Positions 44,154-57,252 of a DNA stretch of 64,000 bases are shown here, piece by piece. Made by a program: the position numbers and the translations under genes. The DNA is from Neopestalotiopsis rosae. Its lineage: Eukaryota > Ascomycota > Sordariomycetes > Amphisphaeriales > Sporocadaceae. How positions within the stretch are numbered: position 1 is the first letter of the stretch; each line of letters begins with the position of its first letter. The stretch lies in assembly GCA_023078685.1 (NCBI GenBank), contig JALGAS010000008.1, forward strand, positions 1 to 64,000, read 5' to 3'. The notes beneath the pieces were generated by a model. The model did not search any database and had not been told where the DNA came from. It saw nothing but the letters and a program-made list of their open reading frames with translations.

Positions 44154-47100
44154 TCACTTCCTTCCATCATACGTGTCAGTAGAATTTGGACGCTGTCCCG
44201 TCGTTGCCGTACTGGCGCCCGGCGATGAAGACAGGCTGGCTTCATCCGTCGTGCGAGGAGTAGAGGGCGTGTCGGCCGTAGACGGTTCATGGTTAGTATA
44301 GTTTTCTGCCGAAATCTGTTCGGCAATATCGAGACAGACTATCAACTTGTCAGTAAAATGACTTCTTCTCGGATGGGAAGGCGGCGGATCTCACATCGGT
44401 CGATGCTACTTGATCCAAGTATTTTCAGCACCGCAACATCGCGGCCCAAGGTCTTCCAGATCCAGCTCCGTATGTCCACTGCGACGAGAGAGTCTATTCC
44501 GATTTCAGAAAGGCTGCTTTGACGGCTGATGGAACCCTCGGGCAGCTGAAGCATCACCTTGAGATGGCTGGTGAAGGCATCAACCAAACAATCTGTCACT
44601 GATTCGATATCTTCAATCGAGGATAGCTGCTCCAGCAGGCTGCCTTGAGCACCTGTCTCTGTCGTCAAGTCCGAGGCACCTTCGTCAACAGTAAAGTGGC
44701 TGAAGCGTGGGTCTTGGTGCCAATGCAACGGGTTCGGACCCCCCCATCTGAATCGCCTCAAACCAGTGGTAATGTCGAAAGGCTCAGATGTGCCCGGCCG
44801 TCCTGCCACGATGGCTTCCAAGAACATGTGGTGGATGTCCCTCTCTGAGATTGGCGGATATCCTTCTCGTTCCAGCCCGATATACAGCTCCTCCTTCTCT
44901 CTCTGGAGTAGGCCTAGTCCGTAGATTACACCAATATTCAAGACGGACCCGGCTAATCCACGCTGGCGTCTGTTGGCCGCAAGACCATTCATGTACATGT
45001 TGGCGGCAGCGTAATTGCATTGTCCGGGATGTCCCCCTATCGCGGCAAACGAAGAAGTCATGATGAAGAATTCCAAGTTCAGGTCGGAGAACACAGTGTC
45101 AAGGTTTCGAGATCCCACCGTCTTTGGATGAAGGACCCGATTCCACGTCTCGACTGTCATTTGGGAGAAGACACGATCATCTAGGACCATGGCGCCGTTG
45201 ATCACTCCTCCAACCTCAGGCATGGTTTCCTCAATTTTCCGTCTGAACCGGGCGACATCTTCGAGGCTAGTCACGTCGAGCTTCTCAATCACAATGTGGA
45301 CTCCAAAAGCCTGCCGCAGCTCTTCCTTCCACCCAGGCGCCATCCCAGGATTTCTGCTAGCAAGAACGACATGTCTGGCTCCATGTTCGATAAAAAGCCG
45401 CGTCAAGCTTTGACCGAAATCCCGTGTCAAACCAACGAGCACATAGGTCTTGCGCGCGTTGAGGAGATTTTGCTCGATAAGGGGCCGGACAATCTCTTGG
45501 GTCGTCCTTTCGGCGGTCCAATCAATGATGTTGACGGTGGACTTGACGCCCTTTTCTTTAATCACCTCACTGGTCGATAATGTTTCAATCAGACCTTCAT
45601 GAAAGTTCTCAGTGTCGCCAAGAGTGAGCGTAACGGCATGGTTGAAAGCTTCCATAGATGAAGACAAATTATGGTCCCGCCCAGGCCGTTGGCTCATCCA
45701 GTGAGATGTCAAGATTGATGCTCCGAAATAATAGTCGCAATTGTTGGGAAGTAGATTTACCAGTCTCTCAGAAAAGTCGCTACCAGACGAGAAGTCGTAT
45801 ATAGTGGCTCCTGAAGGGGGTATCAAGGCCCTCAGCTTTCTGTCTGATGACCGCTCGTGGATTCTGATGCAATGATTGTTTGCCGGAATTGGAGATGAAC
45901 TTGTAGTCCAAGCAATAAACTCCACCCCTTCAGACTGCGCGACTACCTTGGCACATCGAATGAGCAAAGGGTCGGCATCGACAACGATGATGCACCCTGA
46001 AGCCGTTCGCACTTGACCTCGAAATATCGTCATTGATATGTGGTAACGCGCCAGGCAGTGAAGGAACTGTGGCATGGCAAGACTGATCCTTGGCAGTACC
46101 TGCGTAAGATCCATGGGTATCTCGATATACGAAGCATTTGTGGTAGACAGAGCTAGTTTCAAAGCCCCTGTCTCAAGATCTCTCCCGATACAAATGTGGG
46201 CAAATGTATCGTGACCCGACTTCACTGCCTCCATCGTGCTGTAGAGAACTCGAAGAGTTGTCCAATCCTTGACGCGGCTTCCTTTAGGAGCTGGTCCTAA
46301 CCTTTGAATTGCGTGGTGAATACCGCCATCTTCAGGGAAGCGTGCTCTGATCCGTATGACCTCATTGATCGTATTGACTGGCCGTGATACGACTCGTCGA
46401 ATAGCATTTGCGCGGTCATTAGACTCTTTGAGGGGAAGTACTCGAGCTACAAGGCGATGACCCTGATCCATGTAAATCTCGGGCTCTTGTATCCATAGAT
46501 TTCGGCCAGTATCAGGTACTGGTTTGATGAGATCAACAAAGGTTCTGAGAATGACATCTTCAAAGTCCATATTGTCCTCCAAGTCCAAGACTTGAAGTCT
46601 GAGGTTCGGTACCTCTGCGGAAACTGTTCGGGTGAAGCCGAGTGTGGAAGCATGTTCCGGATTACCAAACCTTGTGTTTCTCGTGAGCCAAAGAATAGTC
46701 ATATTCGGACGAAGCAGCTCTTTCAAGACCGATAGTTTCCGCTCAGTCATGCTTGACATAACCGGATGCTCTAGATCCTCGAGAATGATGGCCGAAGTGT
46801 ATGCCGAAAGCTGACTTGTTTCGATTCTTTCGATTGATTCGACAAGTTCGACTGAGCGAGACTCTCGTATGAGATTTCGCTGTAGTGCGTGACCAGACAC
46901 GGAGCTCATGTCGCTCTTGGGTCCAATGATGAGTACTTTCTCTTTTGGCGGGACGGACAAATCAGGTAGAGTTTGTCCACGAGTATCCACCGTTGCAGAT
47001 GCTTGATAAATGTGGATAGAGAACCCAGCAGCAATTATCTGGTCCGAGTTTCTAGCAACACTCGAGAATCCGCACTCATTCAGTAGATCTCGATTATCCT

Positions 47101-50100
47101 GCGCCTCAAATTTCGTTTGTACAGCACTAGATGGCTGCACGGCGTGGTAGAACTTTCTCCGTAACGGGCATTCATCGAATTGAACCAGTAAGAGAAAGGC
47201 GTCATCACGCATAGATGTCCTGATATTTTTCAGAGAGCTGCGCGGACTGCCATGGGCTAGCACAGACATGTCAACAGCAACAAGGCCCATAAGTGTCGTG
47301 GATTCAAGCTGATGCAGTATGTCCACGTTCATATCAAGCCAATGTTGAGGTCCTGTAGTGCTTGTCTTGTGAACTGTCATGTCGAGAGCTTTCCTTTTCT
47401 CACCGGCAAATCCGTTCGTGAAAGATAGGTAGAACGATCCAAGGCCCCCAAGAATTGGTCCTGATAGATCAAGTCCGTTTCCCGCGATATTCAATACGTT
47501 CATGCGCGGATACTTGTGCGAGATCTGTTTGACAACTCTTTCAAGATGCTGAGTATGGCGTAATTGGAGAGCTGCTTCTTGCACAAGCACGGGAACGGCG
47601 CTCGGCAGCAAAGCCGGAACAGATCTTCCAATTTCATGTAGGAAACTCAAAGACTTTTCACAGGAATCGAAAGACGTTGTACCTGCAGCAAAGTCATGGC
47701 TGACCTGGTTCCGAGAGTGCACATTGTCCTTTTCCTCGATGCCAGATGCAGTAGCGTTACTGCTAGGTGTTGGCGCAAGTAAGACTTGACCTCCGTCTGT
47801 TAAATACAGTGACGATATCTTTTCACAGAGTTCTGTCACCTCTGGAATGAACATGTTCGGGTTTTCGGCGGGCGAAACGATCTCATCCGTCGGGTCAATG
47901 TCCATGACGGTGTGGAGATAGAGCTCATGATCATCCTCGGGACGGGTGTTGGCGAAAGCAGCGACGGTCAGCCCTTCAATCTCCACTTCCATTTCGTTAT
48001 CCGTATTATAAATGCCAATTTCCACTGTAAATGTGGCTTTGGAGTTGGTTGTGCTTCCGCGAACCTCAGTCAAGTGACTATCCACGGTAAGAAGGTCCGA
48101 AGCCTTTTTATTGGAATTCCTGCCAAGTTGAGCAACATTGAACTGAATCCTGGCAATGCGAGTTGGCAAGAAAGAAGTCCATAGAGAATTATCACCGGGA
48201 GACGAGTACGTCAGAAAAGCTGACTGAAGGCAGCTATCTAGCGTAGCAGGGCTCAGTGAGAGCTCTGTCGTGTCTTCCGGGTGGCGCCTCAGCAAGGTTG
48301 TCGAAGCAAAGTCACATCGGCGTTTGATGGATTGTATGGCTCGAAATGGGCCGCTGTACACCAGACCGGTGTCGTCCATCATCTTGTAGAACGCATCGGT
48401 ACTAGCTGGAAGCGTCTCGGACAACGACTCTTGTCTAAGTGGGAGGGCGTCAGCTGCCATATCCTCCAGTATGATTATGATATTTCCAGACGCGTTCTTC
48501 TTCATGGAAGCATTGCCATCCTCTGAACATGATGCCAATGTGAATGAAGCCGTGATGATGTTTTTGTCGCCTCTTTCCTTGTGCTGATCGCTCACTTTCA
48601 GCGAAAATAACAGCTCAGTTCCCAAGGAGTCTGATTCCATACTGATACCGCTAACGATGTCAAAATCTCGGAGCTCAATCACCGAGGCGCATCTTCCGTC
48701 TAAAAGTTGAATTGCAGCGTCGAGAGCCATGACACAATAAGCAGATGCGGGAACGAGAGCCTGGCCTTGGAAGCAATGTCCCTGTAGCCATGGTAGCTTG
48801 CCTGGCCGCAGGATATTCCGCCATCGGAGCTCGAACGCATTGTCGTCGCGAGTCCGTACCCCGAGAAGCTCATGAGGGGCTGAGTGCTTGAAATGGTATT
48901 GTCGCGAAATTCTAGACTCTCTGTAATGGGTCTGCGTGTGGTCCCACCGATAGGATGGTAGGTCTCTGAGTCTGTCATCAACCAGAGATAGCGCGGTCAA
49001 CTGGTGGACATATTGCGCGATATCAGCCGACCGTGGTCCGAATTGACACCACATGGATCCCAAGAACTCGCAAAATGCAAGTCCGTCATCCTTTGATCTC
49101 TCTAGTAAGCCATAATAAGGTACTGGAGTACCAAGAAGTTCTTTGATCGTCTGCGTCACCGGCCCTTTGAGTGCTGGATGTGGCCCAACCTCTACCGCAC
49201 AGTCGAATGATCCCAAATCGGAAATCGCTGTCGTAACTGCGCTGCAAAATTGTACTGACTCGACCATGTTATCTCGCCAATAGATTGATGCCAAATCTTT
49301 GTCAGTTCCTTCGCCGTACCCATACACACTTGAGATCCACGAAACACCAGGGGATCCCGGAAGTGGCGAAATGTTACATTTCGCGAGTGCATCAATGTAA
49401 GCCTGTGCTGGTCGCGTCATATGAGAGGAGTGGTAGGCTGTGTCAACCTGCAGAACTCTGGCAAATCGTGACTGCTCAGTCAACATGTTCTTGGCATTTT
49501 GAATCATGTGAACATCTCCCGAAAGGGTCACGCTCAAAGGTGCGTTACTGGCTGCCACACAAATCTTGCCCTCGAACAAGGGATCTCGACAAAACTGTAC
49601 TGCTTCAGCGTCAGACATTCCAACAGCCATCATAGCTCCCCGCTCGCCATTGGTACCCCGGGCGAGATGGGCATACAGTCCACGATAGTATGAAATCAAC
49701 ATTGCATCTCTTGCTGAAAGCATCTTTGCTGCGTAGGCTGCAGCGATCTCGCCAGATGAGTGACCAACAACTGCCCGTAGCTCTACTCCGAGATCTTGCA
49801 AGACATTCACCAACCCTATTTGTACCGCTGTACACAAGGGCTGTGAAATTTGGGCCTCGTGAGTGCGAGATTGAGGCTCATCGGCAATAATCTGGTGCTC
49901 CAAAGTCCAGGAAGGCGGGTCGGGACACTGTTGTAGAACGCGATCTAGCTCTTGGATTGTTTCGCGATACCTCGCATTGGTCTGTAAAAGCGTACGAGAC
50001 ATGGAAGACCACTGAGCGCCCTGGCCGGTGAAGATACCGAGGATGCGCGGCCCATGTGTCAAGGTTTTGGAACGATTTCCAAATTCCAGAGTACCGTGCT

Positions 50101-51754
50101 CTCTATTCAGTGCCGCATCTAATAACTCCAGTGCTTGCTCTTTAGAATTAGCCGAAATGGAGAGCCTGTATGGAAGCGCTGTACGATAGCGGAAAAGATT
50201 CAAGCAAAGTCGTGGAACCAAGTTATCCTTGATACCCGCGAGGTAGTTCCTCCAGGTGCGAGTAACTTCAAGAAGTGACTTCTTTGAGGATGCCGATAAC
50301 AACAGTGGAAGATGAAACTGGGTTGAAGTAATTGACTGCCCATCAATATTGGGGTCTTGAAGAGCATACGGGCGCAAGGGGTCAACCAGCGAGGCCGTAT
50401 CTGCTGCCCCATGAATCTGTGGATTATATGACTCAATGATTGCATGAGAATTCGTGCCACCAAACCCGAAAGAATTGACACTGGCGCGAAGAGGGTGGCC
50501 CTCAGGTGTTTTTGGCCAAGCAACCAGAGACGTGGGTATCTCAAGGTACTTGTAAAACGGACGCACAGTAGGATTGAGACTGTCGAGATGCAAATTCGGT
50601 GGCACCTGTGCATGCTTCATCGCTTGCAGCACCTTCAAAACGCCTGCCAAACCAGCAGCACCCTCGGTGTGACCTATGACGGTTTTGATAGATCCCACTA
50701 GCATTTTTGTATCTGATCTGGAATCTGTGCTTGATCCAAAAAAGGCATCGTGAATGGCCTGAGCCTCGCGAGGGTCGCCCGCCTGTGTGCCGGTCCCATG
50801 CGCCTCGAAATACTGGCATCGGTCCTCTGGACATTGTGGATCGAGACCCGATGTTAGATAAGTACTTCTGATCAGAGACTCTTGAGCACTTGGGTTGGGC
50901 ATCGTGATTCCCGGGGTTCGGCCATCAGAGTTGACTCCCGTCTGGCGGATCAGCCCCAGGATCTCGTCGCCATCGTGTAAAGCACGCGAGAGGGGCTTGA
51001 TCAAGATAGCCGCTATACCCTCACCACGGGCATATCCATCAGCACCATGATCCCACATTCTGCTCTTTCCGGTAGGGCTCAGCATGTGCAAGCTCGACTC
51101 AACGAGAAACTGCTCGGGTGTGATCATGAGATTCACCCCCGTGACGCATGCCATTGGCACCTCGCCCGAACGGAGGCTCAGCACGGCTTGATGAAGTGCA
51201 ACGAGTGATGAACTGCAGGCGGTGTCGATTGTCATAGAGGGCCCCCGAAAATTGAAGAAATATGATATGCGATTGGAGATGATGGAGCGAGCATTCCCCG
51301 TGGCATAATATTGACTGGCTGATAGCTCATCTCTTTGAGATAACGTGTCATAGTCGGCTGTCATAACGCCAGCAAACACCCCTACATTCTCTCCAGAGTA
51401 TTGGTGTAGTGTGATACCGGAGGACTCCATGGCTTCATATACAACCTCGAGTAGAATGCGCTGTTGAGGGTCGATCGCTTCCGCCTCTTTGGGTGTGATA
51501 TTGAAGAACCCGGCATCAAAGACTCTATGGTCCTGCTCCAGCCAGTATGCCTTGATTGAATTCGTTGTGCCAAGGTGCTCGCCATCTTCGTGGTAGAACG
51601 CTCGTGCATTAAATCTGGCTGCTGGTACTTCTTTTGAAAGGTCCGGGGGGCTGGCTAGGACTTGCCATAGTCTAGATGGCGAAGTTGCATTTCCAGCAAA
51701 TCGACAGCTGCTCCCAATAATGGCAATGGGCTCCGACGATGGTCTTTTATACAT
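44154..51754 (-). CDS. Highly reducing polyketide synthase (KS-AT-DH-psiMT-KR-ACP)
   Basis: Two exons, complement(44154..44338, 44395..51754), 2,514 aa. A 56-nt intron (donor GTGAGA, acceptor GATAG) near the end adds about 61 Ser/Thr-rich residues after the ACP that the long first frame lacks. KS: Cys180 in DTACSSS, EAHGTGT and GHTEGAAG. AT: GIFTGQGAQW and Ser666 in GHSSGE. DH: His993 in GHCFQGQALVP and Asp1173 in LSPATLDSC. Methyltransferase region: the SAM-binding block is replaced by VLNIAGNGLDLS near 1420, so it should be inactive. No enoylreductase is recognisable in 1650-2080, only a structural remnant. KR: GLTRDFGQS near 2108 and Tyr2248 in QCNYAAAN. ACP: Ser2422 in GIDSL. No thioesterase. 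Such iterative enzymes make reduced chains; the product is unknown and would lack methyl branches unless aided in trans. Confidence 0.93.
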
Positions 51755-52855
51755 GATGGCTACACGATATAAAGCACCAAGTCATACAAGTCAGAGTAGG
51801 AGTTGGGTGATGGCTAAAGATTTCGTATAATGATGATAAAAGCCTTGCATGAGACCTGCATCCAGTGATATCCATGTTGTACGACAGACCCGAGTATATA
51901 CTTATATCCCATCAAGATTTCCAACATCCAATCGGTCATGCCTATGGCATCGCGACAAGCCTAATGACTTGTTCTGATCCGGCCTTGCTGGGACGCTTCT
52001 GATTTGTTGATGATCGCCGAAACCTGAGCCTCGTGGTATCCTTGGCCCCATTGGATTCTCAAATATACGCTCTGATTCGTTGTTTCAAAGCCGACATCCA
52101 TTATTACGGGCCAGAGTATGTCCGAATGTTAGGTAGCTCCAATCCAGCCACTTGACGACCATCATTGAAGCTTGGCGTAAGTTTTTCCATTTCAAGGACG
52201 GCTTGAGAATTTCGCTACAAGTGCGGTCACGGAATGATTTCCCTAATACGGTCGAGCGATAAGGCAGAGGCCATAATCAAAGCTGTCTTACAGCGCTGAA
52301 AACCCAATTGAGTTCGCGAGTTCATGTGCTTAATCAGTAAAGACCAATGTTATGGTTTCTATCATTTACGTATTGTCCACAACTCCTTGGCTCATTAAGA
52401 CTAGCTCATGCAGCTTCTCAGACAGGTTCCAGGGATATAAATCTGTCTCACGACCCATGCACACATACCGTCTCGCTTACGCTCATCTACTGCCGCTGAA
52501 CGATCCATGGACTCTGTAAAGATGATAACCCAGCACAACTGATAGTTCTGCCGTGTATCCCGAGTTCTCCAAAGGGCCCGGCTGGCGTCGCTTACCATGC
52601 CAGGTGAAACGCTCCCGTTGCTACCAAGACATTTGTTGCAAGTACATTGCGAGATTATAAGTACTCTTCTCCTCAAGCACTGAATTCGAGCTATAGGCCA
52701 ATTCCATCCCAACTCAATCTATATACTGCCAAACTGCCGCAAGTTTCTCCCAAATTTTCTAGTTCCTGTCAGCAGCCATGTATTAGACAGACGACTCCGT
52801 CAGGAAATTGACACACACGGAAAGGGTGGAATACCTTGAGTTGCTGCGATGAAAT
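51755..52855. other. Promoter region of the polyketide synthase
   Basis: About 1.1 kb between the synthase start and the 3' end of the regulator gene. No gene supported: the 103-codon minus frame at 52401-52712 has several Cys but no order I recognise. Likely target region of the neighbouring Zn2Cys6 protein, though I cannot point to a defined site. Confidence 0.4.
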
Positions 52856-53570
52856 TTATATCCCGTCATCAACGCAAAGAAAATCCCCGAAATTCCAGGT
52901 TTTGCATAGCATATGATCGTTATCGCTGAAGAAATCATATCGGTAACAATGAGTTGAAGGCTGCAGTGCTGATGCTGCCTCAAATGGAACGTCAAGCCAT
53001 TCAGTACGCCATGATGGGGCTATTGGAGGCGACGAACAGGTAGAATGGACTAATTCAAGATTGTGCAAGATTGAATGGCTCCCATCTTGAGCCTGGGAGG
53101 TAGCCAGTGAGTGCAAACCGCAAGTTGTCTCCGGATTTTCCGGTTCTACTTGGTTGTCATAATATGCGTCCTTGAAGATTTGCGGATCCTTGACACTGTC
53201 ACAAAACCAGTTGGAAAGATCTCCAGAATTAGCCGACGAGATCCACTGTTGTGTGTTGAAGTTCCCAAAGGCCCCAGTGGCTGTTCAGGATTAGCTACTG
53301 TTGCACAAACGGGAGTGGCTAAGACTTACACTCGGGACAGGGGATGCTCCTCATCGGACGTAGCTCTTTATAAGCCCTTCCGCTTGTGATCTCCGTGTGT
53401 CTCCTGCAAGTTTTGGTTCGCCTACTGCGATTCCGTTGCGAGGGGCTAGATTGACACGGAAATCCGGATTTGAAGCATCTTTCGCAGACAGCGTTGCCGC
53501 CTTCACGCCTGCAACCCAACTTCAAGTGATGGCACCTATCACAAGCTTTTCGGAGAACTGCTCCTGCCAT
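52856..53570 (-). CDS. Short Zn2Cys6 regulator, AflR-like, of the PKS locus
   Basis: Two exons, complement(52856..53280, 53330..53570), 221 aa, with a 49-nt intron (donor GTAAGT, acceptor GAACAG). The zinc cluster is near the start: [16 protein letters not shown] then [12 protein letters not shown], spacing C-x2-C-x6-C-x8-C-x2-C-x6-C, followed by a basic patch ([12 protein letters not shown]). This CDRCHxLKLxC form is typical of regulators inside secondary-metabolite clusters such as AflR. The rest (about residues 85-221) is acidic with Asn, Ser and Asp, and has no fungal-specific middle domain; the protein is roughly half the usual length. It ends 1.1 kb upstream of the synthase start, same strand. 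Nuclear role in activating the synthase is inferred. A further downstream exon cannot be excluded, but the stop after the acidic tail looks natural. Confidence 0.75.
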
Positions 53571-56500
53571 GATGACTCAAGTGATACCAAAGTCTGGCTT
53601 GTGTGTAAAGTGCAGAGTAATAAAAAGTAAGCAGAGTGGCTGCGCTTACATGCGTATCCTCTGGTGAGCAGCTTGGATATGACATGATGTCGGTCAGTGA
53701 CTCTGGGGGCGATCCGGTTATATTGGAAACGTATGCTCGCAGCAGGTGTCTGTTATGTGACCCTGCCAAGAATATACAATTCTTTTCCCAGTGCGGTATA
53801 CAGTCCGATCGATGGACTGTGCTAGATATAGACCACGACTAGTGAATTTGAGTACGGTATCCACAGTGGCTGGCAGCAGCGACTACAAACCAGACGGTTG
53901 GGTCACGATCCCGTAGGTGGTGACTTAGGTACCGATCCGGGGCAGTGGTAGAGACGATGTATGAGGTGGTACTACGTCTAGGGTGATCCTTACTCTTGGC
54001 TGGACTTCAGCAGCCAACCCAGCTCAGGACGAGCAACGTCGAGACCGCCGCTTAGAAGCTTTTGACCTCATCCAAATCATACCAACGACATTAGAGTCGA
54101 ACCTCGACTCAGGGAGTGAGTCAAACGGTTCATCATGGCTTCTGTTCGTAGCTTCATTCACGTCTACGCTCGTCATCAAGGTTCCCTGGCCAAAAGTAGA
54201 GGCGTGAAGCATCGCCGACCTTGCTGACAGTGCAGAAACAGTTTCTGATGAGTCGATTTTCTTTCGACTCATCTGACGTTCATGGTCGTGGACTCGTCAT
54301 TAGTTCAGGTCGTCGCAGTGCTATTTCGGCGACTACTCAGAGGTACCTTCTGGGCACGCAAATGGATGTAGAAGACACGTTCAGGTTGTACCGGGTATCT
54401 CAGCTTTCAAGCGGGGGTAAACCTGGGCAATGAGTTACACAACATTTTCCGCGGAGGTAGGTGTACAACAGGGGCACGTACGCCTGTGTCGATGAAATCC
54501 CTCGGCCTCACGATGACTTCCTCATTTTGGCCCCTTTCGAAACGGCCTTGCCCAGAGGAAGACGAGAGCAACGGGCGTTATGGTATCCACCAGATCCCAA
54601 CCACATTTTCCGATAAGAGCCAACGTAACGCTGCTCAATTTGTCCAGAATAGATTCCTATCCCATGTCCGCAGGTCATATGTGATTTCAGCTCGAGTCCT
54701 ATGTTGACCGCAATGTAGCATAGACCAGGCTGTGCCCTCCAAGATTCGGTGCTGACAGCTCGTCTTGAGGAACGAGGTGGCGCTTCTGTCACTCTTTACG
54801 ATAGCTCCCGGGCAACATATAATCAGCCTGGTGTGCAGGCCTTCCTGGAAATATCCTAGATGTCGATCTTAAACCCTTACCAGGGTAAGCATCGTGGACC
54901 AGGTGGCTCGGGTCACACCGTGACAGGGCCGTGGTTGCGGCGCACGGCAAGGGCAGCGAGACGGGAGGGCAGGATCAGGTAGCGCGTACCAGCGGGATGC
55001 GGGACAAGTTCCGCAATAGCGCTACGGTCTGCCTAGATACGGTCGGTAGTTTGTCCTTCGGCGCGTAAATTGAAACTGTATTCCCATATCAAGGCTACAA
55101 AGCACAATCGAGGAATACCGAGGATATTGATTTAGTACTGTTGTAATGAGTCCCACCAATATTGTGCCTGGTGCGTGCATGTTGGATGGAGGATGCATCA
55201 CGTTATGGTGATCTGTAAATCAGGGCATTACCAAGAGTGAGCACCAGCGACCGTCAGTTGGGCTCAGAATCATCTCATTGGACCACCCACCATTATCGGC
55301 TTACGAGCTTTTGGGCTAGGCATTGTAATCACTGACACAACGGCGAAGGCGTTTTCCTTGAGGTCCTTGCCCAGGTACAATTAAACCATTTTTTTTCTAT
55401 CTCTATTTGGTTTGATTTTCCAACTCAGTTACAGTCAATTTCGAGGATACCGAGTGCCTATTCGGCTTTAGTCTTTTCGCACTGAGTCCCACCAATATTG
55501 GCCTGGTGCGTGCATGTTGGATGGAGGATGCGTCACGTTATGGTGATCTGTAAATCAGGGCATTACCAAGAGTGAGCACATCAGCGACCGTCGTAGTTGG
55601 GCTCAGAATCATCTCATTGGACCACCCACCATTATCGGCTTACGAGCTTTTGGGCTAGGCATTGTAATCACTGACACAACGGCGAAGGCGTTTTCCTTGA
55701 GGTCCTTGCCCAGGTACAATTAAACCATTTTTTTTCTATCTCTATTTGGTTTGATTTTCCAACTCAGTTACAGTCAATTTCAATGTTCAGTGCCTATTCG
55801 GCTTTGTCTTTTCGCACTACCAATTCTCGGCTGTGTGGCCATGGTCCGATGGAAAATGGGCAACCCGACTAATGCAGGGCGCGGCCTGTCCTGCGTGAAA
55901 TAGATAATCGTGAACAGTCTGGGAACCCAGGCGTGCAGGCACATCCATCACCTTCGTACAGTGACATGGATCTTGCAGGAACTCGAGATATTGTTCAACT
56001 AACGAATCAATAGTGAGGTACAAAGTAAAGGTCTTCGACCCCTGGAAATCCGTCCCGCAGTGTCGTTTACGGCGCATGGCAGGAATAGCAAACCCATGTT
56101 CCAGCTGATGCAAGTCGCCACGTGCGTGCTCAGGTTTCCTGCAATAACCAATATGGTCCGCAATGCCGAAGTGACAAGAATTTCGTCGATCGCTGAACGA
56201 CACACAGCTTTCTCAGCCCAATGAAGGGTTAAAGTAGCTTATAGTGGTAAGTCAACCTTGCCCTGGCATAGCCATCTCTTTCAGCACGAGTAAGTGTGGC
56301 TGCGGGGATGGGAAGCCCTGCCATAACGAACGCTTTGGGGGCGACACGATAGAGTTTAGTCGGCCCACCTTAGCTACGGGCGTAGAATATAGTATCAGTA
56401 AAAAGAAGAAAAAATGCTCGGAGGACACCGAGAACTAGGCTACTACTCTCTTCGCCTAAGACCTTTTATCGTCTGCATGCTACTATCGAATTCGAGGCTG

Positions 56501-57252
56501 TTGCTGAGCAGTCATATAAGTCGAATGACGTGTTCATGAAGATCATTCAGCGCTTAGGCGACCAAGAATTGATATGAGGCAATCGTTGGCAACGAGCTCC
56601 AAATTTGATTTGCCGGTCGCAGCACGCCACTCATCGATGGTCGTCTGCGTCATCTTGGTGCAACCTGGAAGAAATCCCGTAGATCTTGTGTCACGCGGCT
56701 TTGATCTATCCAGACCATGCAGTACCATCTGAGACGACATTTTAGCTACAAGCGTCGCGCGCAGGCGTCGCTTGGGAATTTAGCCAGTGGGATGGTAAGC
56801 CCCAGTGAAACATCCGTCTCAAACATACAAAAAGTATAAATATGTTGCATCGCTTCTCAAGCGGTGATGCAAATAGCTGTCTGAGTGCCTCGACAGACTG
56901 GTATGTTGACCCCTTGTTTGAAATCAGCCATGATATGAGGTTACACGAGTACCTTACCTGGGGTCCAATCAAGTCTTAGAATGGCAACGTTGTAAGCAAG
57001 GGGTAAAAGGAATACAAAGTACACCAGCTCTTGAAGAGGCGTGAAGCCTTGGATAAGAGATACATTTGCAGAAGAATGCCTGTAGCAATGTTCTTGAATA
57101 CGGGAGAAACTTATAAAAGCAGAGAAGATAATTCCATGTTTACATCTCAAGGGCTCTAATCTAATGATAGTGCTTGCTAGGCCTTGTTATATTCCATCGC
57201 TACTAGTATACATGCATTGGCTTGCTTGAGTTCATAACGAATTGGCATATCG
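53571..57252. other. Gene-poor stretch of 3.7 kb
   Basis: No gene I can support. It contains a 336-bp tandem duplication (55147-55818). A 128-codon minus frame (55817-56203, from MSFSDRRNSCHFGIADHIGY) has a protein-like look and its stop overlaps the end of the duplication, but I do not recognise it. A 65-codon minus frame at 56543-56740 is similar in status. The area could be the decayed rest of a cluster next to the polyketide synthase. Confidence 0.35.
55147..55818. repeat. 336-bp tandem duplication, two copies
   Basis: A unit beginning tgagtcccaccaatattg occurs at 55147-55482 and again at 55483-55818. The copies differ by only a handful of substitutions and short indels (for example ATTGTGCC against ATTGGCC, GCACCAGCG against GCACATCAGCG). 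No long frame runs through it and I see no terminal inverted repeats, so it is a recent non-coding duplication of unknown origin. Confidence 0.9.

Noticed and set aside
52401..52712. Cys-containing 103-codon minus frame between synthase and regulator
   Set aside because: The Cys spacing fits no zinc motif and the frame lacks splice partners; likely chance.
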